A stretch of DNA of 64,000 nt from Candidatus Chryseopegocella kryptomonas (GCF_001536065.1 NZ_CZVW01000003.1:62001-126000); one strand, 5' to 3'. Counted from the stretch's first letter, positions 1 through 9,080 are shown. Notes: generated from the sequence alone by a model not told the origin. Made by a program: numbers and translations.

Positions 1-776
1 TCAAAATTCCGCTTATAATTGATTATTCCTTCATCCAAAATCAAAAAAAATCACCATCAAAAACAGAAGAAAAACTTCTACGCACAAGCCATTCGGTCAT
101 CGTTGATAACAGAAAAATCAAAGATCATCTCCTTCAAAACTATCTCTTCCTTGATTATAACCTTGTTAAAATTATCCCAACTGGATTTGAGCCATTTGAA
201 TTTCAAAATTATGTCGCAAGCTCTGATGATAAATTCACACTTACATTTTCATCGGGTAAAATTGGCGGTAAAAAAATCAAACTTGTTTTGAACGCCCTCG
301 CCTATCTCTCAAAAAAAGAACAACTCTTCAAAAAATCTCTTTTGCTCAATCTCATAGGAATTCCGACAAATGAAGTGATAAATCTAATCACAAAATTTCA
401 ACTTAAAGACAACATCAGAATTTACCTAAACCTAAACCGTGAAAATTACATTAAAACTTTGCTTTCATCTGACTTCTTACTTTACCTTGACGATTTTGAC
501 ATATCAAACATACCTTATGACTACGCAGCGGTTGAAAAACCATATATAGCAATAGTTGATGGCTCAAACAGTTTCAGATACATAATTGGAGATCAAAAAA
601 ATTCTCTCATCGCTGATACAAACGAACCATCTTCAATCGTGCTTGCATTTGAAAAGGCATTTGAACTTTTTTTAAACGATAGAAAACTCACCCCGAAAAT
701 AAACATTGAAAATTACGATATAAACAGAATAATCATCAATCTCGTCAGGGAGCTTGAAAACTTCGTTTATGATTAA
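1..776 (+). CDS. Glycosyltransferase (GT4-like, GT-B fold), 5'-truncated by the window edge
   Basis: An open frame runs from base 3 with no start codon, so the gene begins outside the window; 257 residues are visible. The first part reads like the linker of a GT-B enzyme: a stretch ending in SHSVIVDNRKIKDHL, then VKIIPTGFEPFEF, matching the usual pattern in GT4 enzymes of a surface helix followed by an IP(N/T)G(v/f) loop. Near the end, EKPYIAIVDGSNSF and SLIADTNEPSSIVLAFEKAF resemble the acceptor/sugar-nucleotide end of family 4 transferases. The canonical E-x7-E motif is not clear, so the substrate cannot be named. It lies 21 bases upstream of purD on the same strand. Any shorter ORF starting at an internal ATG in another frame here is spurious. 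Confidence 0.6.
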   Translation, partial: KIPLIIDYSFIQNQKKSPSKTEEKLLRTSHSVIVDNRKIKDHLLQNYLFLDYNLVKIIPTGFEPFEFQNYVASSDDKFTLTFSSGKIGGKKIKLVLNALAYLSKKEQLFKKSLLLNLIGIPTNEVINLITKFQLKDNIRIYLNLNRENYIKTLLSSDFLLYLDDFDISNIPYDYAAVEKPYIAIVDGSNSFRYIIGDQKNSLIADTNEPSSIVLAFEKAFELFLNDRKLTPKINIENYDINRIIINLVRELENFVYD

Positions 777-797
777 AACAAATTTGATTCAGAAGCT

Positions 798-2108
798 ATG
801 AAAGTTCTCGTTGTCGGTGGTGGCGGAAGGGAACACGCACTCGTATGGAAAATAGCACAATCAAAAAATGTTGAAAAAATTTTCTGTGCCCCAGGAAATG
901 CAGGCATATCCGAAATTGCAGAAACAATCCCGATAAAAGCAGAAGATTTAAATTCACTTTTAAACTTTGCAATTGAGAATAAAATTGATCTTACAGTTGT
1001 AGGTCCTGAACTTCCACTTTCACTTGGAATTGTTGATCTGTTTGAATCAAATGGATTGAAAATTTTCGGACCAAGGAAAATTTCAGCGGAAATTGAAAGC
1101 AGTAAGATTTTCGCAAAAAACTTTATGAAAAAATATGGAATTCCAACCGCAAATTATAAAACATTTACATGTGATGAAATTAACAAAGCAGAAAATTTCG
1201 CCAAATCTTTAAACCCACCCATTGTGATCAAAGCCGACGGTCTTGCTGGCGGAAAAGGTGTTACAATATGTGAAAGTGTTGAAGATGCCATTAAAACAAT
1301 TGACCTTTACTTGAATCAAAAAATTTTTGGTTCAGCCGGGGAAAAGATCGTGATTGAGGAATTTTTGCAAGGTGAGGAAGCATCTGTCTTTGCCATAACT
1401 GACGGAGAGGATTTCATAACACTTGCTCCTGCTCAGGATTATAAAAGAATTTTTGACAACGACATGGGAAAAAACACAGGCGGTATGGGTTCATACGCAC
1501 CAACACCTTTGATTGATGAAGCAATGTTTGAAAGGATAAAATCAGAAATAATAAAACCAACGATTGAAGGTTTAAAAAACGAAGGCAGAACTTACAAAGG
1601 TTGTCTATATTGCGGACTCATGATAACAAAGGATGGTCCGAAAGTTCTTGAATTCAATTGCAGATTTGGAGACCCCGAAACTCAGGTGGTTCTTCCGCTT
1701 CTTGATGGTGATATAATTGAAATGTTTTACAGAGCAATTGATGGCGGAGTCAAAAATTTCAATTACAGCATAAAAAAAGCAACCGCCATTTGCGTCATTC
1801 TCGCATCGTCAGGTTATCCCGATAGTTATGAAATTGGCAAAGAAATTTATGGACTGGAAGAAGTAAAAAATATGAGCGATGTTATTTTGTTTCACGCCGG
1901 AACGAAAAAAGTTAATGGCAAAATTCTAACTTCAGGTGGCAGAGTTATAGGCGTAACGGCAATCGGTCCTGAAAATGATTTTGAAAGCACGATTAAAAAA
2001 GTTTACACGGCGGTTGAAAAAATTAAATTTGATGGAATGCATTACCGAACCGACATCGGCAAAAAAGCCATAAACTACATCAAAAATAAAACATTACTTC
2101 TTGAATGA
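798..2108 (+). CDS. purD: Phosphoribosylamine--glycine ligase
   Basis: Catalyses the ATP-dependent joining of glycine to 5-phosphoribosylamine, the second step of de novo purine synthesis, in the cytoplasm. The 436-residue length is normal for PurD. The N-terminus has the family motif KVLVVGGGGREHAL, followed by VVGPELPLSLGIVD near residue 75. The ATP-grasp domain spans about residues 100-290, with KADGLAGGKGV, GKNTGGMGSYAP and the metal-binding EFNCRFGDPETQ. The C-terminal domain follows. The ATG at 798 gives the exact N-terminal motif. The stop overlaps the next gene's start by four bases, so the two are translationally linked, although no other purine gene lies nearby. Confidence 0.97.
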   Translation: MKVLVVGGGGREHALVWKIAQSKNVEKIFCAPGNAGISEIAETIPIKAEDLNSLLNFAIENKIDLTVVGPELPLSLGIVDLFESNGLKIFGPRKISAEIESSKIFAKNFMKKYGIPTANYKTFTCDEINKAENFAKSLNPPIVIKADGLAGGKGVTICESVEDAIKTIDLYLNQKIFGSAGEKIVIEEFLQGEEASVFAITDGEDFITLAPAQDYKRIFDNDMGKNTGGMGSYAPTPLIDEAMFERIKSEIIKPTIEGLKNEGRTYKGCLYCGLMITKDGPKVLEFNCRFGDPETQVVLPLLDGDIIEMFYRAIDGGVKNFNYSIKKATAICVILASSGYPDSYEIGKEIYGLEEVKNMSDVILFHAGTKKVNGKILTSGGRVIGVTAIGPENDFESTIKKVYTAVEKIKFDGMHYRTDIGKKAINYIKNKTLLLE

Positions 2109-2935
2109 GTTCAATTTTCCTTGATCAACAAAATAAACTACGAAATGGATGGAGAATCTTGATCTTCTTCATTATATTTGCATTCTCAATTACGCTAATA
2201 AACGCCGTCTTTGCCATCCTACATATTCCACAGGAGATTTTAATAAGCGAGTTTCTTTTCCTCATTTGTGTTTTAATTGCGACTTTTATAATGATGCACT
2301 TTTTTGAGGGGAAAAATTTATCCGAGGTCGGGCTTAAAATTTCGGAGAAGACAAAATATGAGATAACTTTTGGTTTAATCCTTGGCTTCGTTATGATAAC
2401 GCTTGTAGTCATCCCAAATGCAATCGCAGGATATTACACATACAACTTTACACCCAATCAGATTTATCCACAAATTTTTGAAGCACTTTTATTTTTTGTG
2501 CTTGTTGCACTTGCCGAAGAAATTTTATTCCGAGGTTATCCTTTTCAAAGATTAATTGAGGCAACAAATCCCGCAATCGCAACAGTTGTTTTCTCACTCC
2601 TCTTTGCATCTGCTCATATTTTTAATCCAAATGTTAACTTAATTTCACTTGCGAATATATTCCTCGCTGGACTTTGGCTCTCCTCCGCTTACATAAAAGC
2701 AAACTCACTTTGGCTTCCAATATCTTTACACTTTTCGTGGAATTTCTTCCAAGGTTATTTATATTCGCTCCCTGTCAGTGGTTCAACCTTGATTGAGCCT
2801 GTTTTTGATGTTCAGATAAATTCAGAAAACTTAATCTCCGGTGGTGATTTCGGTCCAGAAGGGAGCATCTTGACAAGTTTTGTTTTAATTGCATCAACAA
2901 TTTTCATTCTGAAAAACAAACGACTCGGTAAATGA
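2105..2935 (+). CDS. CPBP-family intramembrane metalloprotease (CAAX protease-like)
   Basis: A 276-residue polytopic membrane protein with about seven or eight hydrophobic segments. It has the hallmark motifs of the CPBP (Abi/Rce1-like) family: EEILFRG near residue 138 (motif EExxxR), FASAHIFN near residue 168 and LHFSWNFFQG near residue 217. These supply the glutamates and histidines that bind the catalytic zinc or activate water in this family. Bacterial members often process or protect against peptides, but the substrate here is unknown. It overlaps purD by four bases at the start and the next gene by four bases at the end, so all three are probably one transcript. Confidence 0.85.
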   Translation: MSSIFLDQQNKLRNGWRILIFFIIFAFSITLINAVFAILHIPQEILISEFLFLICVLIATFIMMHFFEGKNLSEVGLKISEKTKYEITFGLILGFVMITLVVIPNAIAGYYTYNFTPNQIYPQIFEALLFFVLVALAEEILFRGYPFQRLIEATNPAIATVVFSLLFASAHIFNPNVNLISLANIFLAGLWLSSAYIKANSLWLPISLHFSWNFFQGYLYSLPVSGSTLIEPVFDVQINSENLISGGDFGPEGSILTSFVLIASTIFILKNKRLGK

Positions 2936-5900
2936 GAAGAATTTTGAAAATATTTTTCGCATTTTTCATCATAGCAAGAACAACTGCACAAAATGTCATC
3001 ATAAACGAGATAATGAATGCACCATCTGGGGGAGAACCAGAATGGATTGAAATTTTTAATTTCTCAACAGAGCCAGTTGACCTCAAAAATTGGAAAATTT
3101 CAAATCGTCTAACATCAACAAAATACACAATCACAACGCAAAGTTATATCCTTCAACCCGATAGTTATGCGGTTATAACAAGAAGCGACACAATTTTTTA
3201 TTTTCACTCTCAAATTCCTTCAAAAGTTTTCATACTCCCGGGACTTCCATCCTCAAGATTTAGAAACGATTCAGACGCTGTGGTTTTGTTTGATTCATCC
3301 GATGTCGTAATTGACAGCGTTTACTACAAAAGCGATTGGGTTAGAGCAGGATATTCAATTGAAAGAATTTATCCGAACAAAAATTCAAATTTGAAATCAA
3401 CTTGGGGAATTTCAACAGATCCGGAAAGAAGCACACCCGGAAGAAAAAATAGCATAATGGCAAAATTTAACGATCTCGCAATTAAAACATTTTCAACCGA
3501 GCCAACACAAATTTTCCAAGGTCAAAGTTTCAAAATCAAAACCACGCTCTACAATCAAGGGATAAACGCAGTTGATAATTTCAAAATTGAATTTTTCATT
3601 GATTTAAACCGTGATTCATCTTTTCAATCCAGCGAGAAAATTTCAGAATTAACAATTCAACAGAGATTAGAATCAACTGATTCAATTTTTGTTGAGTTTG
3701 AAGTTTCGGGTTTAGCATCTGGAAATTATCAAACGCTTTTACAGGTTTTGTTTTCAAACGATGAAAACACATCAAATAACCTCGTTAAGAAAAACTTAAC
3801 AATTCTTCCGCCACCTCTTTCGTTCAATTCAATTGTCATAAACGAAATAATGTATGCTCCAAAAACACCTGAACCCGAATGGATTGAGATTTACAACCGA
3901 ACTAATCAAACCATAAATCTGAAAAACTGGAAAATTGGCGATTCACAAACTTTGAGAACGATTACGCTTGATTTCAACCTAAATCCAAATGATTTTGCAA
4001 TTATAACATCAAAAGACACGCTTTTGAGTTTTTATCCATGGCTTAAAGCAGAAAAAATTTTAATTCAATCTCTCCCAGCGTTCAACAATGATGAAGATGC
4101 GGTCAGGATTTATGATACATACGGAAATTTGATTGACTCTGTTTATTATTTTTCAAGCATGGGCGGATCAAATGGTTTTTCACTTGAAAGAATATCTCCT
4201 GAACAACCATCAAACTTAACATCAAACTGGGGAACATCAAAAAGTCCGTTTAAAGCAACCCCACTTTTAAAAAATTCTCTTACGCAAAAAGACACCGACT
4301 TAACAATATCAAATGTCAAATTCGCAAAACCAGTTCTTAAATTCTCAACCGTTGAAATAACAGCAACGATAAAAAACATTGGAAAAACACCAATTAATGG
4401 TTTCTCAACGAAAATTTTTAACGATACAAACACGGACAATATCCCGCAAAACAACGAATTAGTTGCTGAAAAAATCTTTACAGGACAAATAAATTCGGGC
4501 GATTCAATAGATATAACTTTCTTTTTCACCCCAACTGAAACGAAAACTTACGATTTAATCGCAAAGGTTTCTCACCCATCAGATGAAGATACTCTTAACA
4601 ATTTCTATGCGTTCAAAATTGATGTCTCATATCCAGAAAAAACAATTTTGATAAGCGAGATAATGTTCGCTCCTTCCGGAGATGAACCCGAATGGGTTGA
4701 AATTTACAACGCAAGCGACAATACAATTAACCTCAAAAACTGGTCAATTTCCGATGCATCTACTAAAACTACAATTGCAAAAGGTGATTTTTTGTTTCAT
4801 CCCCGTGAATATCTCGTTTTATCAAAAGACAGCACAATTCTTAACTTCTATCAAATCCCGTCAAAAATAATCACTCCTTTGCTTCCAACTTTAAACAACA
4901 CAGAAGATGCAGTTGCAATTTACGATAACACTGGCTCAAAAATTGATTCCGTTTATTACTTCGGAAGATGGGGAAAGACGGGATTTTCAATTGAAAGGAT
5001 TGACTTTGATGATTCATCGCTTGATTCAGCAAATTGGTTAATTCCAACTGATTCAATCAAAGCAACGCCTGGAAGAGAAAACAGCACGAAGCGAAAAAAT
5101 TTTGATCTGAAAATAGCATCCGTTGAAATTCCAAAGTTTTCTGATTACGCTACTCCTATAAATGTTAAGTTAACGGTTCAAAACATTGGGCTAAATCAGG
5201 TTGCGAACTTTTCAATAGATGTTTTCAAAGATTCAAATTTTGATTCAAGCGCATCAGAAAATGAATTAATTTTAAGTCAAACATTTCAAAACACATTGAA
5301 CAAAAAAGATTCTGCAACGATAAATTTTGAAATTTCAAATCTTGAACCGGGAGAAAATGCTTTGATCTTCTTAATTAATTTCCCAAGCGATGAAAATCCA
5401 AAAAACAACATTGCATTTAAAAAACTTAACATATCTTTCCCATCAAATTCCATCGTGATAAACGAGATAATGTTTGACCCTTTGCCAGGTTATTGCGAAT
5501 ATATTGAACTTTTCAATCGCTCAAACATTCCTGTTAATTTGAAAAACTGGAGATTTAACGATATGAGAACTCAAGATGGGCGTGCAAACTTTATTTCCCT
5601 ATCTCAAAATGATCTCATTCTTATGCCCGGGGAATACGCAGTGATCGCCTCGGATACAACGCTTTTCAAATATCTAAACCCCGGCGATTCAATTGCTAAA
5701 TTGATTATACTCAACAAAAGTTTAAGCTTGAACAACGATTTTGACGATGTCGTCATCACGGATTTAACCAGTAAAATAATTGACAGCGTAAGATATTTTT
5801 CAAACTGGCACAGTCAAATCATAACAGACAAAAGAGGACGCTCACTTGAAAAAATAAATCCAAATCTACCTTCCGCAGATAAATCAAGCTGGATGACTTC

Positions 5901-6288
5901 ATCCGCCAAATCAGGTGGAACTCCCGGAAGAAAAAACACAGCATATATTGAAACATCTGGACAAAATCAACCCGCAAAAATCACCGTAACTCCGAGTATA
6001 TTTTCACCCGATGGAGACGGACTTGACGATGTATGTTTGATTTCTTATTCCCTGCCGTTCAACTCTGGAACGATAAATGTTAAAATTTTTGATTCGCAAG
6101 GAAGACAGATTAAAACGCTTGCGTTAAATCAATACACGACTCAAAATGGAAATTTACTCTGGGATGGAACGGATGAAAATGGGAAAATTGGAAGAATTGG
6201 CATTTACATTATTTTATTTGAAGCCGTCTCTGAAAGTGGAGAAAGTTTCAAACAAAAATTAACGGTTGTTCTTGCGAAGAAACTTTAA
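2932..6288 (+). CDS. Secreted protein with four lamin-tail domains and a FlgD-like C-terminal domain
   Basis: An 1118-residue exported protein with a signal peptide (RRILKIFFAFFIIARTTAQ). Four copies of a lamin-tail (LTD) domain begin near residues 22, 302, 573 and 842, each opening with a variant of INEIMxAP...EPEWIEIYN and containing a LKNWKI strand. Between them lie beta-sandwich stretches near residues 180-290, 455-560 and 720-830 that resemble CARDB adhesion modules (for example QSFKIKTTLYNQGINAVDNF). The last hundred residues, starting at FSPDGDGLDDV, match the FlgD Ig-like/gliding-type C-terminal domain common on secreted FCB-group proteins and may act in secretion or anchoring. No catalytic residues are apparent, so it is probably structural or adhesive on the cell surface. 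Confidence 0.85.
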   Translation: MRRILKIFFAFFIIARTTAQNVIINEIMNAPSGGEPEWIEIFNFSTEPVDLKNWKISNRLTSTKYTITTQSYILQPDSYAVITRSDTIFYFHSQIPSKVFILPGLPSSRFRNDSDAVVLFDSSDVVIDSVYYKSDWVRAGYSIERIYPNKNSNLKSTWGISTDPERSTPGRKNSIMAKFNDLAIKTFSTEPTQIFQGQSFKIKTTLYNQGINAVDNFKIEFFIDLNRDSSFQSSEKISELTIQQRLESTDSIFVEFEVSGLASGNYQTLLQVLFSNDENTSNNLVKKNLTILPPPLSFNSIVINEIMYAPKTPEPEWIEIYNRTNQTINLKNWKIGDSQTLRTITLDFNLNPNDFAIITSKDTLLSFYPWLKAEKILIQSLPAFNNDEDAVRIYDTYGNLIDSVYYFSSMGGSNGFSLERISPEQPSNLTSNWGTSKSPFKATPLLKNSLTQKDTDLTISNVKFAKPVLKFSTVEITATIKNIGKTPINGFSTKIFNDTNTDNIPQNNELVAEKIFTGQINSGDSIDITFFFTPTETKTYDLIAKVSHPSDEDTLNNFYAFKIDVSYPEKTILISEIMFAPSGDEPEWVEIYNASDNTINLKNWSISDASTKTTIAKGDFLFHPREYLVLSKDSTILNFYQIPSKIITPLLPTLNNTEDAVAIYDNTGSKIDSVYYFGRWGKTGFSIERIDFDDSSLDSANWLIPTDSIKATPGRENSTKRKNFDLKIASVEIPKFSDYATPINVKLTVQNIGLNQVANFSIDVFKDSNFDSSASENELILSQTFQNTLNKKDSATINFEISNLEPGENALIFLINFPSDENPKNNIAFKKLNISFPSNSIVINEIMFDPLPGYCEYIELFNRSNIPVNLKNWRFNDMRTQDGRANFISLSQNDLILMPGEYAVIASDTTLFKYLNPGDSIAKLIILNKSLSLNNDFDDVVITDLTSKIIDSVRYFSNWHSQIITDKRGRSLEKINPNLPSADKSSWMTSSAKSGGTPGRKNTAYIETSGQNQPAKITVTPSIFSPDGDGLDDVCLISYSLPFNSGTINVKIFDSQGRQIKTLALNQYTTQNGNLLWDGTDENGKIGRIGIYIILFEAVSESGESFKQKLTVVLAKKL

Positions 6289-6296
6289 AAATAAAA

Positions 6297-6327
6297 AGCC
6301 CCGAACACACCGAAAATGTTCGGGGCT
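6297..6327 (-). terminator. Rho-independent terminator of the flagellar operon
   Basis: A perfect 11-bp stem (AGCCCCGAACA with TGTTCGGGGCT) encloses a 9-base loop. Read on the minus strand it is followed by TTTTTATTTTT, so it ends the flgM transcript. Only weak T-richness follows it on the plus strand, but the stem may also help stop the lamin-tail transcript that ends nine bases earlier. Confidence 0.85.
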
Positions 6328-6345
6328 CTACGGCGGGGAGGTGCC

Positions 6346-6375
6346 ATGAAAAGAGGATTTACGAATTTAATTTAA
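6346..6375 (+). other. Nine-residue mini-ORF with strong ribosome site, prepilin-like start
   Basis: A strong ribosome-binding sequence, GGGGAGG at 6335-6341, precedes an ATG that opens MKRGFTNLI and then a stop. The first six residues equal the start of many type IV prepilins (MKRGFT followed by L-[IV]-E-L). The coding part runs into the 3' end of flgM on the opposite strand. It could be the relic of a pilin-like gene cut off by rearrangement, or chance. No promoter was identified. Confidence 0.25.
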
Positions 6376-6607
6376 GAAGTTTATAAATCTTTTCCACAAC
6401 TTCATCAATCACGCTATCGGAATCATAAAATCCAGCGTCAATTTTCTTTCTTATCTCCTCTATTTTCTCCATTCTCTTTGCCTCGTAAAGCTCACGTGCC
6501 TCGCCAGAAATCTCAATTTTGTCTTTTTTATCTTCAACCTTTCCAGACCTTTTACCACTGTTTTCTTCTGGAAGCAAATTTTTTCCGCTTATTTCGTTTA
6601 TTCTCAT
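6359..6607 (-). CDS. flgM: FlgM-like negative regulator of flagellin synthesis (anti-sigma28)
   Basis: This 82-residue protein fits FlgM, which binds and silences the flagellar sigma factor sigma28 until the hook is complete and FlgM is exported. It starts MRINEISG, has a disordered lysine-rich middle, and then the pattern DKIEISGEARELYEAK plus EIRKKIDAGFYDSDSVIDEVVEKI, which matches the conserved C-terminal sigma-binding helices. The start is supported by GAGGTGAG a few bases upstream. It is the last gene of the flagellin operon, four bases after the chaperone-like gene, and is followed by a strong terminator. Being inside a sigma28-driven operon would give negative feedback. Confidence 0.75.
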   Translation of the reverse strand: MRINEISGKNLLPEENSGKRSGKVEDKKDKIEISGEARELYEAKRMEKIEEIRKKIDAGFYDSDSVIDEVVEKIYKLLKLNS

Positions 6608-6611
6608 TTTC

Positions 6612-6977
6612 TCACCTCAAATAATTTAGCAATTTTTTTCTGCGAATTAACTCCTGAAGTTCATCAGATACTTCTTTCATTCTCTCTTTTATATTATCGG
6701 CATTTTCCGTGTCAATCTTTAATATCTCATCGCGCATTATCTCAATCTCTTTCAAAATTTGCTGAAAATTTGGAATCTCACGCTTTAACTTCCCGAGCTC
6801 CTTCAAAAACTCTTCCACTTCCTTTATCTTCTCCTCACGCCTTGCAAGATACTCAGGCAAAACATCAAATTCATCATTTAAAATTTTCCCACGAATAAAA
6901 ATCGTCATCTTCAAAATTTCCCTCAAACCGTCAAAAATTTTCTCCACAAGTTCCCTATTTGACTTAAACTTTTTCAT
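6612..6977 (-). CDS. FliT/FlgN-like flagellar export chaperone (putative)
   Basis: This 121-residue, almost entirely alpha-helical protein is charged and coiled-coil-like throughout (for example EFLKELGKLKREIPN and RMKEVSDELQELIRRKKLL). Size, helical make-up and position after fliD and flaG match the small, poorly conserved chaperones FliT and FlgN, which hold filament-cap or hook-associated proteins before export. Sequence alone does not decide between them; FliT is favoured because fliS and fliD are in the same operon. It starts inside the end of flaG (14-base overlap) and lies four bases before flgM. Confidence 0.5.
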   Translation of the reverse strand: MKKFKSNRELVEKIFDGLREILKMTIFIRGKILNDEFDVLPEYLARREEKIKEVEEFLKELGKLKREIPNFQQILKEIEIMRDEILKIDTENADNIKERMKEVSDELQELIRRKKLLNYLR

Positions 6978-7311
6978 TGATTATCAACCCAAGCAATTCA
7001 CTTATCCTTCTTGAAATTTCCAGAAGTTCCTCAGGCGGTATCTGACGAATTATCTCGTTTGTCTGAGCATCAACAATTTTCAAAATCGTTTTTCTCGTGT
7101 CTTTATCAATCTCAAACGATATCTTAGTGTTAAAAATTTGAACGAAGCGATTCATCTCCTTTATCACATTTTCAATGTCTTCAATTGATAAACTTTTCCC
7201 CTTTTCAGAACTCCGCTCAGTGTCTTTTGTTTCAACGTTTAACTTTGTGGATTCTTCAAAATTTTGATGTAATGATTGAGCTATGTTTACGCTTTTTATC
7301 TCTTGAATCAT
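6964..7311 (-). CDS. flaG: FlaG family protein
   Basis: A 115-residue FlaG protein, a small factor linked to filament length and found next to fliD in many flagellates. The N-terminal half is polar and variable. The C-terminal half carries the family signature: ISFEIDKDTRKTILKIVD, then EIIRQIPPEELLEI, and an ending RISELLGLIINEK. The ATG overlaps the fliD stop codon by four bases (ATGA), giving translational coupling. Its molecular function is not well established in the family. Confidence 0.9.
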   Translation of the reverse strand: MIQEIKSVNIAQSLHQNFEESTKLNVETKDTERSSEKGKSLSIEDIENVIKEMNRFVQIFNTKISFEIDKDTRKTILKIVDAQTNEIIRQIPPEELLEISRRISELLGLIINEKV

Positions 7312-8738
7312 GGCACTAAAATTTGTGTTAATTGTTGAACCATTGCTTGTTGTCTGACAAAAGCATTGTAAAGCGATTGAAGTTGTGCAAATTGTCTTCT
7401 TAAATCTTCCGCTCTTTCATCAATCAAATTATTCAACGACTTTATTCTTTCATCAAGCCGTTTTATCTGCTCTTTTCCCGAATTTATTCTTTGATCAACA
7501 ACTCCACCAATTTGAACAAAAGGATTAATAAATTCCTTCAACCTCACTGCAATACCATCGGATGAGTTAAAAAGCGATTCAACTTTTGTGATATCCGTAG
7601 AAATAAGTTTGTCAAGTTTTGCACTATCAACAATGCTTAAACTTCCATCTGCATTGATTTTAATTCCGAGATCACTTAAAAATGCAATCTCCCCTGCCAC
7701 GGGATTGCTTATCTTTAACCTTAATTCAGATTTCAACTTAACAAGCGTATAATCACCGCTGAACACAGAACGAGCTCCGTCTGTCGTCGTTTTAGTTTTA
7801 TCATTTATAAATTTTATCAAATCGTTATAAGCATTGATAAAAGATTCAATTTTCTCACGGACTTTTGAAGCATCTGTTTTTATCGTCAATGAAACTGGCG
7901 TATCCCCTGGATTTTGGACTTTTTTAAGTTCAATTGTAATGCCAGAAATTACATCGCTTATTTTATTTGAACCACGAACTATATTTATACCGTCAACTGT
8001 TAATTTCGCATCAAGTAAATTGACATCGGTGTAAAGATAACCTCCCGATGTATCCGTTGAAGCAATGCGATTTGAAATCACATTTAAATCAAGCCCGATG
8101 TTTGCAAGTAAATTCCCTGAGACATCAGAGAGAGAAATTGCATATTGACTCCCCGTGTTTTTACTCTTTATAACAAGACGTGCGGTCGTCGGTGTGTCAT
8201 TCACAACGCTTGCTATAACTTCCGAAAGTGTTGAATTTATAGCCGACGCAATTTTATTTAAAATCGTGCTGTTTGTATCGCCAGATGCAACATCTACATT
8301 TAAATCTGTTGAAACCCCGTTGATTGTCACTCTTATCGTCTTAACACCTGCGCCTTCGGAATTTAAAATTTCATTTCCATCCTTTGAAAATTTTGAGGAT
8401 ATGACAGTATCTTCCTTTGCAAGTTGCTGGACAAAAATTATATGGTTTGCTGGAGTTGCGTATGATTCAGCAACTGCTGAAAAGATTTCTGGGTTTGAAA
8501 TTTCAGCGGTTTTAATTTGAAAATTTGATTTTACCCCCGTCAAAGATAAATCCTTAACAATTGAAAAAAGCGAGTTTAATTTCGTTTTTAAATCCGAAAG
8601 CGTTGCATTTTTCGTCTGAATCAAATTTTTTTGCATCTCAACCGGCTTGACAAGTTTACTGCTCTCGGATTGCTTAAACATTTGGACAAGCGTATCAATC
8701 GGATTTATGCTATTATTTGTGTTGAAATAAAAAGACAT
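7308..8738 (-). CDS. fliD: Flagellar filament cap protein FliD
   Basis: FliD forms the pentameric cap at the tip of the flagellar filament and guides flagellin folding. The 476-residue product shows the FliD N-terminal region (NSINPIDTLVQMF), a central variable part, and a C-terminal coiled-coil region (NDLIKFINDKTKT; QRINSGKEQIKRLDERI; QAMVQQLTQILVP). An in-frame extension of 13 codons upstream is open, but the ATG at 8738 is preferred. It sits four bases after a perfect AAAGGAGG, which overlaps the fliS stop codon, and gives a family-like N-terminus. Its last bases overlap flaG. Confidence 0.93.
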   Translation of the reverse strand: MSFYFNTNNSINPIDTLVQMFKQSESSKLVKPVEMQKNLIQTKNATLSDLKTKLNSLFSIVKDLSLTGVKSNFQIKTAEISNPEIFSAVAESYATPANHIIFVQQLAKEDTVISSKFSKDGNEILNSEGAGVKTIRVTINGVSTDLNVDVASGDTNSTILNKIASAINSTLSEVIASVVNDTPTTARLVIKSKNTGSQYAISLSDVSGNLLANIGLDLNVISNRIASTDTSGGYLYTDVNLLDAKLTVDGINIVRGSNKISDVISGITIELKKVQNPGDTPVSLTIKTDASKVREKIESFINAYNDLIKFINDKTKTTTDGARSVFSGDYTLVKLKSELRLKISNPVAGEIAFLSDLGIKINADGSLSIVDSAKLDKLISTDITKVESLFNSSDGIAVRLKEFINPFVQIGGVVDQRINSGKEQIKRLDERIKSLNNLIDERAEDLRRQFAQLQSLYNAFVRQQAMVQQLTQILVP

Positions 8739-8749
8739 AAAAACCTCCT

Positions 8750-9049
8750 TTACTTTAAATTGAACGCTTTTGCCCACGCATCGCGAAGTTCTTTGAGTAT
8801 CTCAACCGCATTGTCAAAATTCCCGCGCCTTATTTCATACTGACAATAATGGTAAAGTTTGAACAAATTCAGAGAGATTTCTTTGTAATCAAAGTTAAGA
8901 GATGAGATCAATTCCGTTATAGCTCTGTTTGCTTTTTCCGCATCTTTTCTTTTACAACTTACGATAGCGATGTCGTAAATTTTAAGTATTAATTCAACGG
9001 GTGAGAGATTTAGGATTTCGCTTTCTATGTAATTGTTTTTTTCTGGCAT
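8750..9049 (-). CDS. fliS: Flagellin chaperone FliS
   Basis: FliS binds the flagellin C-terminus and prevents premature polymerisation in the cytoplasm. This 99-residue protein is somewhat shorter than the usual 120-130. It retains the family pattern: an early tyrosine and SPVELILKIYDIAIVSCKRKD, a central helix ANRAITELISSLN, and YHYCQYEIRRGNFDNAVEILKELRDAWAKAF, corresponding to the conserved L...L..RDAW ending. It lies just after flagellin in the operon with a hairpin between them, and its stop codon overlaps the fliD ribosome-binding site. Confidence 0.9.
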   Translation of the reverse strand: MPEKNNYIESEILNLSPVELILKIYDIAIVSCKRKDAEKANRAITELISSLNFDYKEISLNLFKLYHYCQYEIRRGNFDNAVEILKELRDAWAKAFNLK

Positions 9050-9080
9050 TTCTTCACTGGTTTAAATTTTTAAAACAAGA

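Noticed and set aside
19-291. Small ORF at the window start (MIIPSSKIKK...)
   Set aside because: The real gene is open in another frame from base 3, with a coherent GT-B pattern; this ORF is an alternative-frame shadow.
7308-8777. Longer FliD from the upstream in-frame start
   Set aside because: The extra 13 codons lie on the fliS tail and over a perfect ribosome-binding site placed for the start at 8738.
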